Made by a program: the position numbers and the translations under genes. From positions 1 through 10,347 of the forward strand of contig JBAWVF010000137.1 of assembly GCA_037147415.1 (NCBI GenBank): a DNA stretch of 10,347 bases, read 5' to 3'. The DNA comes from BOG-933 sp037147415. GTDB lineage: Bacteria > Pseudomonadota > Alphaproteobacteria > Azospirillales > Azospirillaceae. Below the pieces are notes generated by a model. It saw nothing but the letters and a program-made list of their open reading frames with translations. It did no database searches and had not been told where the DNA came from. Shown here in pieces: positions 1 to 5,640 of the stretch (position 1 is the stretch's first letter; each line of letters starts with the position of its first letter).

Positions 1-72
1 ATCCTTGAAGCGAAGCTAATCCTTGAAGCGAAGCTAATCCTTGAAGCGAAGCTAATCCTTGAAGCGAAGCTA
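1..72. repeat. 18-bp perfect tandem repeat, four copies, open at left edge
   Basis: Four identical copies of the 18-mer ATCCTTGAAGCGAAGCTA lie head to tail at 1-18, 19-36, 37-54 and 55-72. The array reaches the window edge, so the true copy number is unknown. The unit contains an internal GAAGC-GAAGC doublet. On the minus strand each unit carries TAG in frame with the adjacent membrane-protein gene, and the last copy provides that gene's stop codon. On the plus strand the repeat reads as an uninterrupted ILEAKL hexapeptide, but that frame is otherwise only the antisense of the neighbouring gene. Confidence 0.97.
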
Positions 73-2445
73 AAACTGCCTGAGCAGCCGGTCGATATAG
101 TCCAGCTCCCGCCGCGGCCGTTCGCGTTGATTGGCCCGGCGGCGCAGCTCATCGAGAATTTCACGAGCTCGCTGAATCTCGCGTTCTTCCGGCACCCGCA
201 CCCCGGCGGAATCGGGCGTGCCGCGCCCCGGCATCATCCGGCCAAGCGGATCGCGACCGCTAGCCGCCTGCTGCCGGCCGACCGCACGCAAGCCTTCCCG
301 AAGACTGTCGACCGCACGGTTTTGCGCCGGCACCGCCGCTCCCGGACTATCGAGCCGCAACGACATCTCGGCGTCGCGCATGGCCCGCTCGGCCTGCCCG
401 AAGGCGTGCGGTATCGAGCCGCCCCCCTCGCCGAGCTGTTCCATCAGGCTGCCGAGCCGGCGGCGCAACTCGGCTTGTTCATCGGCGGTCGGCTCCGGCG
501 AGGCCGGCCCGGTCGCCCGATCACGCAAAGCACGCTGGTGCTCGGTCAACTCCTGAAGCCCGCGCAAAGTCTCCAGCGCCTTGGCATCGGCGGCACTTCC
601 GATCCCTCCGCCCGTTTGCAAATTACCGAGCATTCGGCGCATGTCGGACAGCATTTTGCGGGCGTCGTCGCGCGCACCGGTCGCGCCCATGTCGCGCAGG
701 CTACGCATCATCGCCTCGATATCGCTGCGCTCAACGGTCGTGACCGGCGGTCCCGGCAATGGCGGCCGGGCGCCGTTCGCCGTCGGCTGCCGATCGAGAG
801 TATCGAGAAAGCGGTCGAGCGCAGCCTGCAACTCGTCCATCAAGCGCCCCAACTCCTCGGGGGAAGCGTTACGTTCCAGCGCCTCGGCCAACGCCTGCTC
901 CGCCGCACGCAAATCGCGCCCGGCCAGCGTCAATCCACCGTCCTCCAGGCGAAGCGCGAGATCCCACAACAGCGCCCGCACCGAAGCGCGGGCCTTGCCC
1001 CCCCGGTCCAAAGCCAAGCGCGAAACCGCAACCCGCAAGCCCAAGAACACAACGGCATCATCGTGAAAAGCGCCGGCACGGACCGACAGCGCGGACAGCG
1101 CCGCCGCCACCGACGGGCTCGCCGCCGCTCCCCCGATGGCCAGCTCCTTGCGCCGGGCGATGATTTCGCGCGCGACCGGGTTCAGAAAATTCCGTTCGGG
1201 CAGCACGACTGAAACTTGTTCCGACTCGGCGTGATTGCCGCCATTATCGGTTGCAAGCAGGTGAATCGATACCGGTTGCCCGGCCCGAGGGCTTGAGGTC
1301 AGATCAAGGGTCCCGCCACCCCGCACCGTCTTGCGCTCAAGCCCCGGCAACGGCAGCGCAAGCTCCATCGGCTCTTCGTCCTCTTCCCCGGCTCCGGCCG
1401 GTGTTTGCGGGCGGACAATCGCGCTAACCGCCTTGACCCCGTAATCATCGCCGGCCCGATAGTCGAGCTTCAGCGTACCGCCCGGCCCGGGCGAGGGCGG
1501 CGCGGCAAAGGCAATCACCGGCGGGGCATCGGGCACGACCCGGATGTCCCAATACCCGAGCCGCCGCCCGCCTTGAGCGATCCGGAGCGCGTTGCCGGCT
1601 TCGACCGTCGCCCGAACCTGAAAATGAGTCTCATCCACCACGGAAAAGGCTCGGTCTGCACCATTGACGGTCAGCACCGGCACACCGGAACCACCGCTGA
1701 GGCGCGCCAAGACAGTCGAACCGACCGGGACCGCAGCAACCGGAGCCTCCCGGACGGAAGCGACGGTGCTATCAGCGGCGCGATGCAGGAAGACCGGCGG
1801 TAATCCGGTATAATCGGGCGGGGCCAGCCACAGATCGAAAGCGGCGGGCACGGCAAACCCGGAGCTGTTCAAGCTGGGGGTCAGCGCCGCACCCAACCGG
1901 GAGAACCCGTCGCCACCGCCGGCAACCAGCGCCGTAACCAGCACCAGCCCGACCGCAACCCGCAGACCGAAAGGGTCACGCACCGCCACGTCGGACCGGG
2001 GTCGAGGCGGACGGAGTTTAAGCACGCGCCCGGCCATGGCCCGGCAATGAATCCGCCAAAGTGCCACGGCCACCGGGTCATCGGTGGCGACACGGTCATC
2101 CAGCGCGCCAAGCGGCCGATGCAACAGCCCGTTGTCGCGCTCCAGCCGCCGCAGCGCCTCACCCCGTTTCGGCCAACGGAAACCGGTAAAGCCCCGGAAC
2201 AGGGCCAACCCGAGCCCGCACAGAATCACCACCAGCACCAAAGCATGAAGCCAGCCCGGCAATCGCGGCAGCACATCAAAAAGGGCAAGCGCAAAAAAAA
2301 TCCCGACAACACACGCGGCACGCCAGCCGGCACGCCACAACCGCTCCCACCCGAGCACCAACCGCGCCAGCGCCACCAGCCGGTTCACGCCGGGAACCGA
2401 GCCGGTTTCAAACGAGGGGGCGGTTTCAGGGGCGGTGTCGGTCAT
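70..2445 (-). CDS. TIGR02302/DUF4175-type membrane protein
   Basis: A 791-aa protein resembling the alphaproteobacterial TIGR02302 (DUF4175) family, whose function is not established. Three hydrophobic segments are visible at about residues 40-58, 65-86 and 158-176. Between the second and third is a family-like stretch (RLERDNGLLHRPLGALDDR, about 100-118). A long presumably periplasmic part follows, including a WLAPPDYTGLPP motif near 206-217. The C-terminal third is charged and helical with Met/Arg-rich stretches (MMRSLRDMG, DMRRMLGNLQ), and the protein ends in DYIDRLLRQF. Length is close to what I recall for the family (around 800-850 aa). The ATG at 2445 has only a weak upstream ribosome site (GGTTGAG); an ATG 4 bases further upstream is out of frame. 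Divergent from the phasin-like gene. In many alphaproteobacteria this family sits beside lysA, but left of this gene the window shows only the tandem repeat. Confidence 0.85.
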   Translation of the reverse strand: MTDTAPETAPSFETGSVPGVNRLVALARLVLGWERLWRAGWRAACVVGIFFALALFDVLPRLPGWLHALVLVVILCGLGLALFRGFTGFRWPKRGEALRRLERDNGLLHRPLGALDDRVATDDPVAVALWRIHCRAMAGRVLKLRPPRPRSDVAVRDPFGLRVAVGLVLVTALVAGGGDGFSRLGAALTPSLNSSGFAVPAAFDLWLAPPDYTGLPPVFLHRAADSTVASVREAPVAAVPVGSTVLARLSGGSGVPVLTVNGADRAFSVVDETHFQVRATVEAGNALRIAQGGRRLGYWDIRVVPDAPPVIAFAAPPSPGPGGTLKLDYRAGDDYGVKAVSAIVRPQTPAGAGEEDEEPMELALPLPGLERKTVRGGGTLDLTSSPRAGQPVSIHLLATDNGGNHAESEQVSVVLPERNFLNPVAREIIARRKELAIGGAAASPSVAAALSALSVRAGAFHDDAVVFLGLRVAVSRLALDRGGKARASVRALLWDLALRLEDGGLTLAGRDLRAAEQALAEALERNASPEELGRLMDELQAALDRFLDTLDRQPTANGARPPLPGPPVTTVERSDIEAMMRSLRDMGATGARDDARKMLSDMRRMLGNLQTGGGIGSAADAKALETLRGLQELTEHQRALRDRATGPASPEPTADEQAELRRRLGSLMEQLGEGGGSIPHAFGQAERAMRDAEMSLRLDSPGAAVPAQNRAVDSLREGLRAVGRQQAASGRDPLGRMMPGRGTPDSAGVRVPEEREIQRAREILDELRRRANQRERPRRELDYIDRLLRQF

Positions 2446-2798
2446 TCATCTCAACCATATCGGTCTTCTTTCGCGTCATTCGCGTCGCAATCCGGCCCGG
2501 CGTGAACCGGCGGGCAGCACCTTGCCGGAACCCCTTATCGGACGCTCCTTAACCCCTCTCGGATCATAGTCCACCCGCCCGAAGCTGTCCATTACCGCCC
2601 GGCCACCCTCCGGCAAGGCCCTTTCGATTGGATATCATCCTTTTCCCGAAGGGATCAGTCACAATATTGTTCGAAAGGTTAAAAGTATACGCCCGTTCGA
2701 TTACAATAGAACCCCGGCTGTAAGCCCTCTGATCGATTGCATGAAAAGGCGACCGGGGGTACAACGCAATCACACACTTTTATTGAGGAGCAGTTAAA
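2446..2798. other. Divergent intergenic region between TIGR02302-type and phasin-like genes
   Basis: 353 bp without a convincing gene; the small ORFs here lack ribosome sites and recognisable content. The right half is clearly more AT-rich than the flanking genes and holds the candidate promoter of the phasin-like gene. CCCCGG near 2712 and CCGGGGG near 2753 could pair across roughly 35 bases in the leader, but this is weak. Confidence 0.6.
2679..2707 (+). promoter_or_regulatory. Candidate sigma70-type promoter for the phasin-like gene
   Basis: A -10-like TACAAT (2702-2707, one mismatch to TATAAT) lies 17 bases after a -35-like TTAAAA (2679-2684, four of six matches). It sits about 90 bases before the phasin-like start codon, in the AT-richest part of the intergenic region. 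The -35 box is weak, so this is tentative. Confidence 0.35.
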
Positions 2799-3242
2799 AT
2801 GAATCAGACCGAATCAAAACAAACAGTTGATCTGTCATCAATTCAGACGTCTCTAACCGAGGTTAATAATATATTTTCGCGTCAATCAGAAATTCTGATA
2901 GATTGCGGCACTAAGTCGCTCGACATCTATCGGGCTCTTTGCGGAACTTGGTTGAAAAACCGAAGCGACGATTTTCAGTCGGGCCTATCCGCGGTCCAGC
3001 GCCTTACCGAGCAGAACGATATCGGCGCGGCCATTGATATCTATCACCAATGGGCCACGGAAAGCCTGCAACGTCTTAAAAACGAAACCTCTGCCCTGCC
3101 CGCCATGATTAACGAACTGAACGCGAAAGTGTTGTCGATCGGCACCGCGACCATCGAGCCGATGACACGGATGGCCGAGCGCCCGGTTGCCAGCGCTCAG
3201 GCCACGCCGATCCGACCGACCGGAGCGAAGGCTGCGGCTTGA
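2799..3242 (+). CDS. Phasin-family-like protein
   Basis: A 147-aa, mostly helical protein with no signal peptide or membrane span. It resembles small phasins, amphipathic proteins that coat polyhydroxyalkanoate granules or act more generally as cytosolic helper proteins. Supporting features are a helical core with regularly spaced hydrophobic residues (VNNIFSRQSEIL, YRALCGTWLKNRSDDFQSGL), an IDIYHQWATESLQRL segment, and a low-complexity Ala/Pro/Thr-rich tail ending in AKAAA. The start is firm: ATG 2799 follows GAGGAG (2785-2790) by eight bases. A strong terminator follows the stop, so the gene appears monocistronic, as phasin genes often are. No PHA synthase or depolymerase lies in the window, so binding to granules is inferred only. 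The family call rests on architecture and composition rather than a diagnostic motif. Confidence 0.7.
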   Translation: MNQTESKQTVDLSSIQTSLTEVNNIFSRQSEILIDCGTKSLDIYRALCGTWLKNRSDDFQSGLSAVQRLTEQNDIGAAIDIYHQWATESLQRLKNETSALPAMINELNAKVLSIGTATIEPMTRMAERPVASAQATPIRPTGAKAAA

Positions 3243-3268
3243 GCATAAGCGAAACCGGAATAATTTCG

Positions 3269-3304
3269 GTCGCATGGGGGCTGTGTGCCCCCTGCGACTT
3301 TTTT
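3269..3304 (+). terminator. Rho-independent terminator of the phasin-like gene
   Basis: The left arm is GTCGCA plus GGGGGC (3269-3281, with one bulged T at 3275). It pairs with GCCCCC plus TGCGAC (3287-3298) around a five-base TGTGT loop, and six T residues follow immediately (3299-3304). It begins 27 bases after the stop codon. This is a canonical intrinsic terminator. Confidence 0.93.
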
Positions 3305-3371
3305 CCGTAAAAGCGCCCCGGAAGCAAATGCTTAGTGGTCCGCATCAAATGTCAAATGATGGACGGGGTCG

Positions 3372-3398
3372 GATGACGGACGGGCATTGTCCGTCATC
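3372..3398 (+). repeat. Perfect 10-bp inverted repeat (hairpin)
   Basis: GATGACGGAC (3372-3381) and GTCCGTCATC (3389-3398) are exact reverse complements around a seven-base loop. No T-run follows, so it is not a classical terminator. It covers the ATG at 3373 of the possible small ORF, so if transcribed it could mask that start, or it could be an operator. The role is unknown. Confidence 0.8.
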
Positions 3399-3501
3399 AT
3401 CGGAACACGAGCGGATTGAGATTAAGCTCGATACCAAACAATCTAACCGAATTAAGGACAAATTAGCTAAACGACTTAATCATCGGGAAGAGCATGCCTA
3501 A
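3373..3501 (+). CDS. Possible small protein (42 aa), doubtful
   Basis: An ORF of 42 codons from ATG 3373 to TAA 3499-3501; ATG 3349 in the same frame would give 50 aa. The peptide is hydrophilic. Its C-terminal half (about residues 13-42) is strongly charged and would form an amphipathic helix (ERIEIKLDTKQ, IKDKLAKRLNHREE), which looks more protein-like than a random frame. Against it, the ribosome site is poor (GGACGGGG a few bases upstream), the start lies within a stable hairpin, and I recognise no family. It ends just before the strong ribosome site of the 57-aa gene region and could be co-transcribed with it. Confidence 0.3.
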   Translation: MTDGHCPSSSEHERIEIKLDTKQSNRIKDKLAKRLNHREEHA

Positions 3502-3609
3502 GTCTCAATCCGAATTGTCCAAAGCTTTTCAGACCGCTACCGTAACGTCAGCTTGATGCCCCGGAACGAAAACTCGGACAAACTAAGTGGATTTCACTGG
3601 AGGTACGCG

Positions 3610-3783
3610 ATGAATGATCACCAACATCGCCGGCTAGGCGAACTGATCAACGACCCGATATGCCGGTTAATGATGGCGCGGGACGGCGTAGAGCCGCACG
3701 ACGTTCTAAAACTATTCAAGTCGGTAAAGCCGCTGGTGCGTAAAACCGCGAACATCCACCTTCCCCTCTCAAACGCAGCCTGA
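3610..3783 (+). CDS. Small conserved-looking hypothetical protein (57 aa)
   Basis: ATG 3610 is preceded by GGAGG (3599-3603) with six bases of spacing, which favours this start over the upstream in-frame ATG 3556 or TTG 3553 (75-76 aa). The product is a soluble, helical 57-aa protein. Its central DPICRLMMARDGVEPHDV segment resembles a stretch I recall from unnamed small alphaproteobacterial proteins (DP-hydrophobic-RL-x-M-x-x-DGV), followed by a basic KSVKPLVRK patch. The function is unknown. The gene ends 12 bases before a long stem-loop that probably terminates it, and it converges on the 32-aa membrane peptide gene. No metal-binding or catalytic motif is visible. Confidence 0.6.
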   Translation: MNDHQHRRLGELINDPICRLMMARDGVEPHDVLKLFKSVKPLVRKTANIHLPLSNAA

Positions 3784-3795
3784 ACCGGGTTGCAT

Positions 3796-3841
3796 GCAAT
3801 ATCAAGCGTCGGGAAAAGAATTTCCCGACGCTTGATATTGC
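3796..3841. terminator. Long perfect stem-loop between convergent genes, probable bidirectional terminator
   Basis: The 20 bases at 3797-3816 are an exact reverse complement of 3821-3840 around an AGAA loop (3817-3820), and the flanking G3796-C3841 pair makes 21 bp. There is no uninterrupted T-run on either strand; each outgoing arm ends only in a moderately T-rich stretch (CTTGATATT). It sits 12 bases after the stop of the plus-strand 57-aa gene and 31 bases after the stop of the minus-strand 32-aa gene, so termination in both directions is the simplest role. Alternatives are an mRNA 3'-stabilising stem or a palindromic protein-binding site. Confidence 0.7.
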
Positions 3842-3871
3842 GGCCGGGCGCAGGTATCTCCGTCACGGCCG

Positions 3872-3970
3872 CTATAATCCCAGCCCGTGCGCCAACACGG
3901 TCCACACGGCAACCGTTATCAACAAACTCGACAGCCCCAGCACTTCAACCACCAGATCGTTCGCCGACAT
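3872..3970 (-). CDS. 32-aa single-span membrane peptide, putatively SOS-regulated
   Basis: A 32-codon minus-strand ORF from ATG 3970-3968 to TAG 3874-3872. GGAGGAAG (3980-3973) gives a near-ideal Shine-Dalgarno, with five bases between GGAGG and the ATG. The peptide has a short acidic N-terminus (MSANDLVVE, D5 and E9). One hydrophobic segment then runs from about residue 10 to 27 (VLGLSSLLITVAVWTVLA), and the tail is HGLGL. It should be a single-pass inner-membrane peptide. Two GTTC-N7-GTTC repeats, the LexA site pattern of Alphaproteobacteria, lie at 3981-3995, directly abutting the ribosome site, and at 4043-4057. Caulobacter SidA is a 29-aa SOS-induced membrane peptide that blocks division through the FtsW/FtsN machinery. 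The present peptide has the same size, topology and apparent regulation, but I see no sequence identity to rely on. It could also be a type I-like toxin or a subunit of a membrane complex. Coding is fairly likely; function is inferred. Confidence 0.62.
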   Translation of the reverse strand: MSANDLVVEVLGLSSLLITVAVWTVLAHGLGL

Positions 3971-3972
3971 TA

Positions 3973-3980
3973 CTTCCTCC
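3973..3980 (-). promoter_or_regulatory. Strong Shine-Dalgarno of the 32-aa peptide gene
   Basis: The minus strand reads GGAGGAAG here, ending two bases before the ATG, with GGAGG five bases away. Such a complementary site before so short an ORF is the main evidence that the ORF is translated. Confidence 0.7.
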
Positions 3981-3995
3981 GTTCACATCGTGTTC
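3981..3995. promoter_or_regulatory. Candidate LexA (SOS) box 1, GTTC-N7-GTTC
   Basis: GTTC at 3981-3984 and GTTC at 3992-3995 are separated by exactly seven bases (ACATCGT). This is the direct-repeat operator described for LexA in Alphaproteobacteria. It abuts the ribosome site of the 32-aa gene, so a repressor bound here would sit at or just downstream of that gene's transcription start. The spacer is less AT-rich than in box 2. Confidence 0.55.
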
Positions 3996-4010
3996 TATAT
4001 TTTGAGAACA
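3991..4010. promoter_or_regulatory. Palindrome TGTTCT-N8-AGAACA, possible operator
   Basis: TGTTCT (3991-3996) and AGAACA (4005-4010) are perfect 6-bp inverted arms around an AT-rich ATATTTTG centre. The left arm shares its GTTC with LexA box 1. It could be an operator for a second dimeric regulator, or an additional low-affinity half-site arrangement for LexA. No named regulator can be assigned. Confidence 0.45.
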
Positions 4011-4042
4011 TGGAGAAACCTTAGCCGAACGTCAAGCGCTTT

Positions 4043-4057
4043 GTTCGACAAAAGTTC
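4043..4057. promoter_or_regulatory. Candidate LexA (SOS) box 2, GTTC-N7-GTTC
   Basis: GTTC at 4043-4046 and GTTC at 4054-4057 have a seven-base spacer, GACAAAA. It lies 73 bases upstream of the 32-aa peptide start on one side and 65 bases upstream of the methyltransferase ATG on the other, so it could control either or both. A minus-strand TTGACG (-35-like, 4035-4030) lies between the two boxes, but no good -10 sits 16-18 bases from it. Confidence 0.55.
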
Positions 4058-4121
4058 TTTTTGCGAAACCCGAGTCGCTGTGCCAGTGTCCACGGAGCAA
4101 ACAAGCTCGGAAATAGCCGCC

Positions 4122-5363
4122 ATGCCCTCCGCTGCGATCGACACCCTGCGCGCGCATTATGAAGCCTATCCCTACCCGGCCCGCGATCCGATCGACGAGG
4201 ACCGACGGCTGATCACCGGCTCGCCGAGCCATCTTGATCAGCTTAATCATTACGTGTTCGGTGGACGGCTTAACTTTTCGGCTCCGCTGCGGGTGCTGGT
4301 GGCCGGCGGCGGCACCGGCGATGCCACGATCATGCTCGGCCAACAGTTGAAGGATGCCGGCGTCCCGGCCGCGGTCACCTATATCGACCTGTCGGACGCC
4401 TCAAGAAGGATCGCCGAAGCGCGAGCGGCCCGGCGCGGCCTTGATAACATTGAGTTCCATCAGGGCTCGCTGCTTGATCTCGACGGCGCGGGACCGTTCG
4501 ACTATATCGATTGCTGCGGCGTGCTGCATCATCTGGAAGACCCGGCGGCCGGGCTGCGCTCGCTGGCCGGCGCGCTGGCGCCCGGCGGCGGCATCGGGCT
4601 GATGGTCTATGCGCCTTACGGCCGTACCGGGGTTTATCCGCTCCAGGACACGTTGCGGGTTTTATGCGAGGGGCTGGATTTACCCGAGCGCGTCGTGCTG
4701 GCCCGGCGGTTGCTTCAGTCCTTACCGGCAAGCAATTGGTTCCGGCGCAATCCCCTGCTTGGCGACCATGCGGTCTCCGATGCCGGACTTTATGATTTGT
4801 TGCTGCACAGCCGCGATCGTGCCTTTACCGTCACGGCGTTGGCGGCGCTGGTCGAAAGTTGCGGCTTGGTCCTGACCGGTCTGGTCGAGCCCGCGCTTTA
4901 CGAGCCCGCGAATTACCTTAAAGACCCGAAACTGCTGAAACGGCTGGAGAACCTGCCCTGGCTCGAGCGCGCAGCCCGGGCCGAGGAAATCGGCGGCGTG
5001 CTGTCGAAGCACATCGCCTATGCGGTCCATGCCGGCAATAGCGCAGCCGCCACCCCCCCCGACCCGACTACGCTTGACGTCGTGCCGGTGCTGCGCGATT
5101 GCGACGGCGTGGCCATGGCCCGGGACATGGAACCGGGCGCGGTGCTGGATATCGAGTTACCCGGCCTGACGCTGGCCCTGACGCTGCCCCGGCTGGCCGG
5201 TCCGATTCTGGCCCGGATCGACGGCCGCACCGATCTTGACGGCGTGTATCACCAACTCACCGCCCTTGACCGCAGCCTGAGCTGCGATGCCTTTCACGCC
5301 CAGTTCACTCGGCTATTCCGCGCCTTTAACAGTATCGGCAAGATGTATCTGCGCCGGTCCTGA
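4122..5363 (+). CDS. Class I SAM-dependent methyltransferase, substrate unknown
   Basis: A 413-aa protein from ATG 4122. The N-terminus carries HYEAYPYPARDP (12-23), typical of a family of alphaproteobacterial methyltransferases of unknown substrate. SAM-binding motif I is LRVLVAGGGTGD (56-67). The acidic ribose-binding residue is probably D89 in YIDLSD. Motif IV is FDYIDCCGVLHHLEDP (126-141), and ALAPGGGIGLMVYAP follows at 151-165. The Rossmann domain thus covers about 50-165. The remaining 250 residues are an accessory region that includes a C-terminal segment resembling a winged-helix fold (about 325-413, LDGVYHQLTAL). The reading frame stays open upstream to GTG 3990, but family motifs begin only after ATG 4122. 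The ribosome site there is weak (CGGAAAT), and GTG 4086 is an alternative start. It is divergent from the 32-aa gene and shares its LexA-like region. Confidence 0.85.
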   Translation: MPSAAIDTLRAHYEAYPYPARDPIDEDRRLITGSPSHLDQLNHYVFGGRLNFSAPLRVLVAGGGTGDATIMLGQQLKDAGVPAAVTYIDLSDASRRIAEARAARRGLDNIEFHQGSLLDLDGAGPFDYIDCCGVLHHLEDPAAGLRSLAGALAPGGGIGLMVYAPYGRTGVYPLQDTLRVLCEGLDLPERVVLARRLLQSLPASNWFRRNPLLGDHAVSDAGLYDLLLHSRDRAFTVTALAALVESCGLVLTGLVEPALYEPANYLKDPKLLKRLENLPWLERAARAEEIGGVLSKHIAYAVHAGNSAAATPPDPTTLDVVPVLRDCDGVAMARDMEPGAVLDIELPGLTLALTLPRLAGPILARIDGRTDLDGVYHQLTALDRSLSCDAFHAQFTRLFRAFNSIGKMYLRRS

Positions 5364-5399
5364 TAAGGCATTCAAGAATAAGGCTGCGAAACTCAAGAA

Positions 5400-5640
5400 T
5401 GACCGCCCTCTTTTCCCGTCATTCCCGCCCTCTTTTCCCGTCATTCCCGCCCTCTTTTCCCGTCATTCCCGCGAAAGCGGGAATCCGGCGCGCGTCAAAT
5501 CTTACGGCGCCTCTTCCCGTCATGACCGCCCTCTCTTCCCGTCATTCCCGCCCTCTCTTCCCGTCATTCCCGCCCTCTCTTCCCGTCATTCCCGCGAAAG
5601 CGGGAATCCGGCGCGCGTTAAATCTTACGGCGCCTCTTCC
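5400..5640. repeat. Duplicated 123-bp block of REP-like hairpins and 22-bp half-element repeats
   Basis: Two tandem copies (5400-5522 and 5523-5640) lie between the convergent methyltransferase and coiled-coil genes. Each contains three CGTCATTCCCGC cores at 22-bp spacing (starting 5417, 5439, 5461 and 5540, 5562, 5584). The third core of each copy completes a hairpin, ATTCCCGC-GAAA-GCGGGAAT (5465-5484 and 5588-5607), followed by CCGGCGCGCGT. This hairpin is a widespread dispersed intergenic repeat in Proteobacteria. Spacers are CCTCTTTTCC throughout copy 1 and CCTCTCTTCC throughout copy 2. The right end of each copy (from 5502 and from 5625) contains the last codons and stop of the minus-strand gene. 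Confidence 0.95.

Larger units (their letters stand above)
3305..3609 (+). other. Intergenic region with hairpin and two doubtful tiny ORFs
   Basis: About 300 bp between the phasin terminator and the start of the 57-aa gene. It holds the perfect hairpin at 3372-3398, a possible 42- to 50-aa ORF (listed separately), and a 20-codon ORF from ATG 3494 to TGA 3554-3556 preceded by GGGAAGAG. The 20-codon ORF's stop overlaps a further ATG (3556) in frame with the downstream 57-aa gene. Coding potential of the 20-codon ORF cannot be judged by eye. The region may equally be a structured 5' leader of the downstream gene. Confidence 0.45.

Noticed and set aside
1..1212. Plus-strand frame open from position 1 to 1212 (TTG start at 127, 361 codons)
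   Set aside because: It is antisense to the TIGR02302-type gene, rich in Arg/Pro/His as expected for the complement of a GC-rich gene, and has no ribosome site or known motif. Only the ILEAKL repeat at its left end is noted.
3990..4121. N-terminal extension of the methyltransferase to GTG 3990
   Set aside because: It would run through both the palindrome and LexA box 2 and lacks family similarity; motifs begin just after ATG 4122.
5465..5607. REP hairpins as rho-independent terminators of the convergent genes
   Set aside because: The stems are not followed by T-runs on either strand. They may help protect or terminate transcripts but are better described as REP-like repeats.
5400..5640. CRISPR array
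   Set aside because: The repeats are separated by near-identical 10-base spacers rather than unique 30-40-base spacers, and there are no cas genes.
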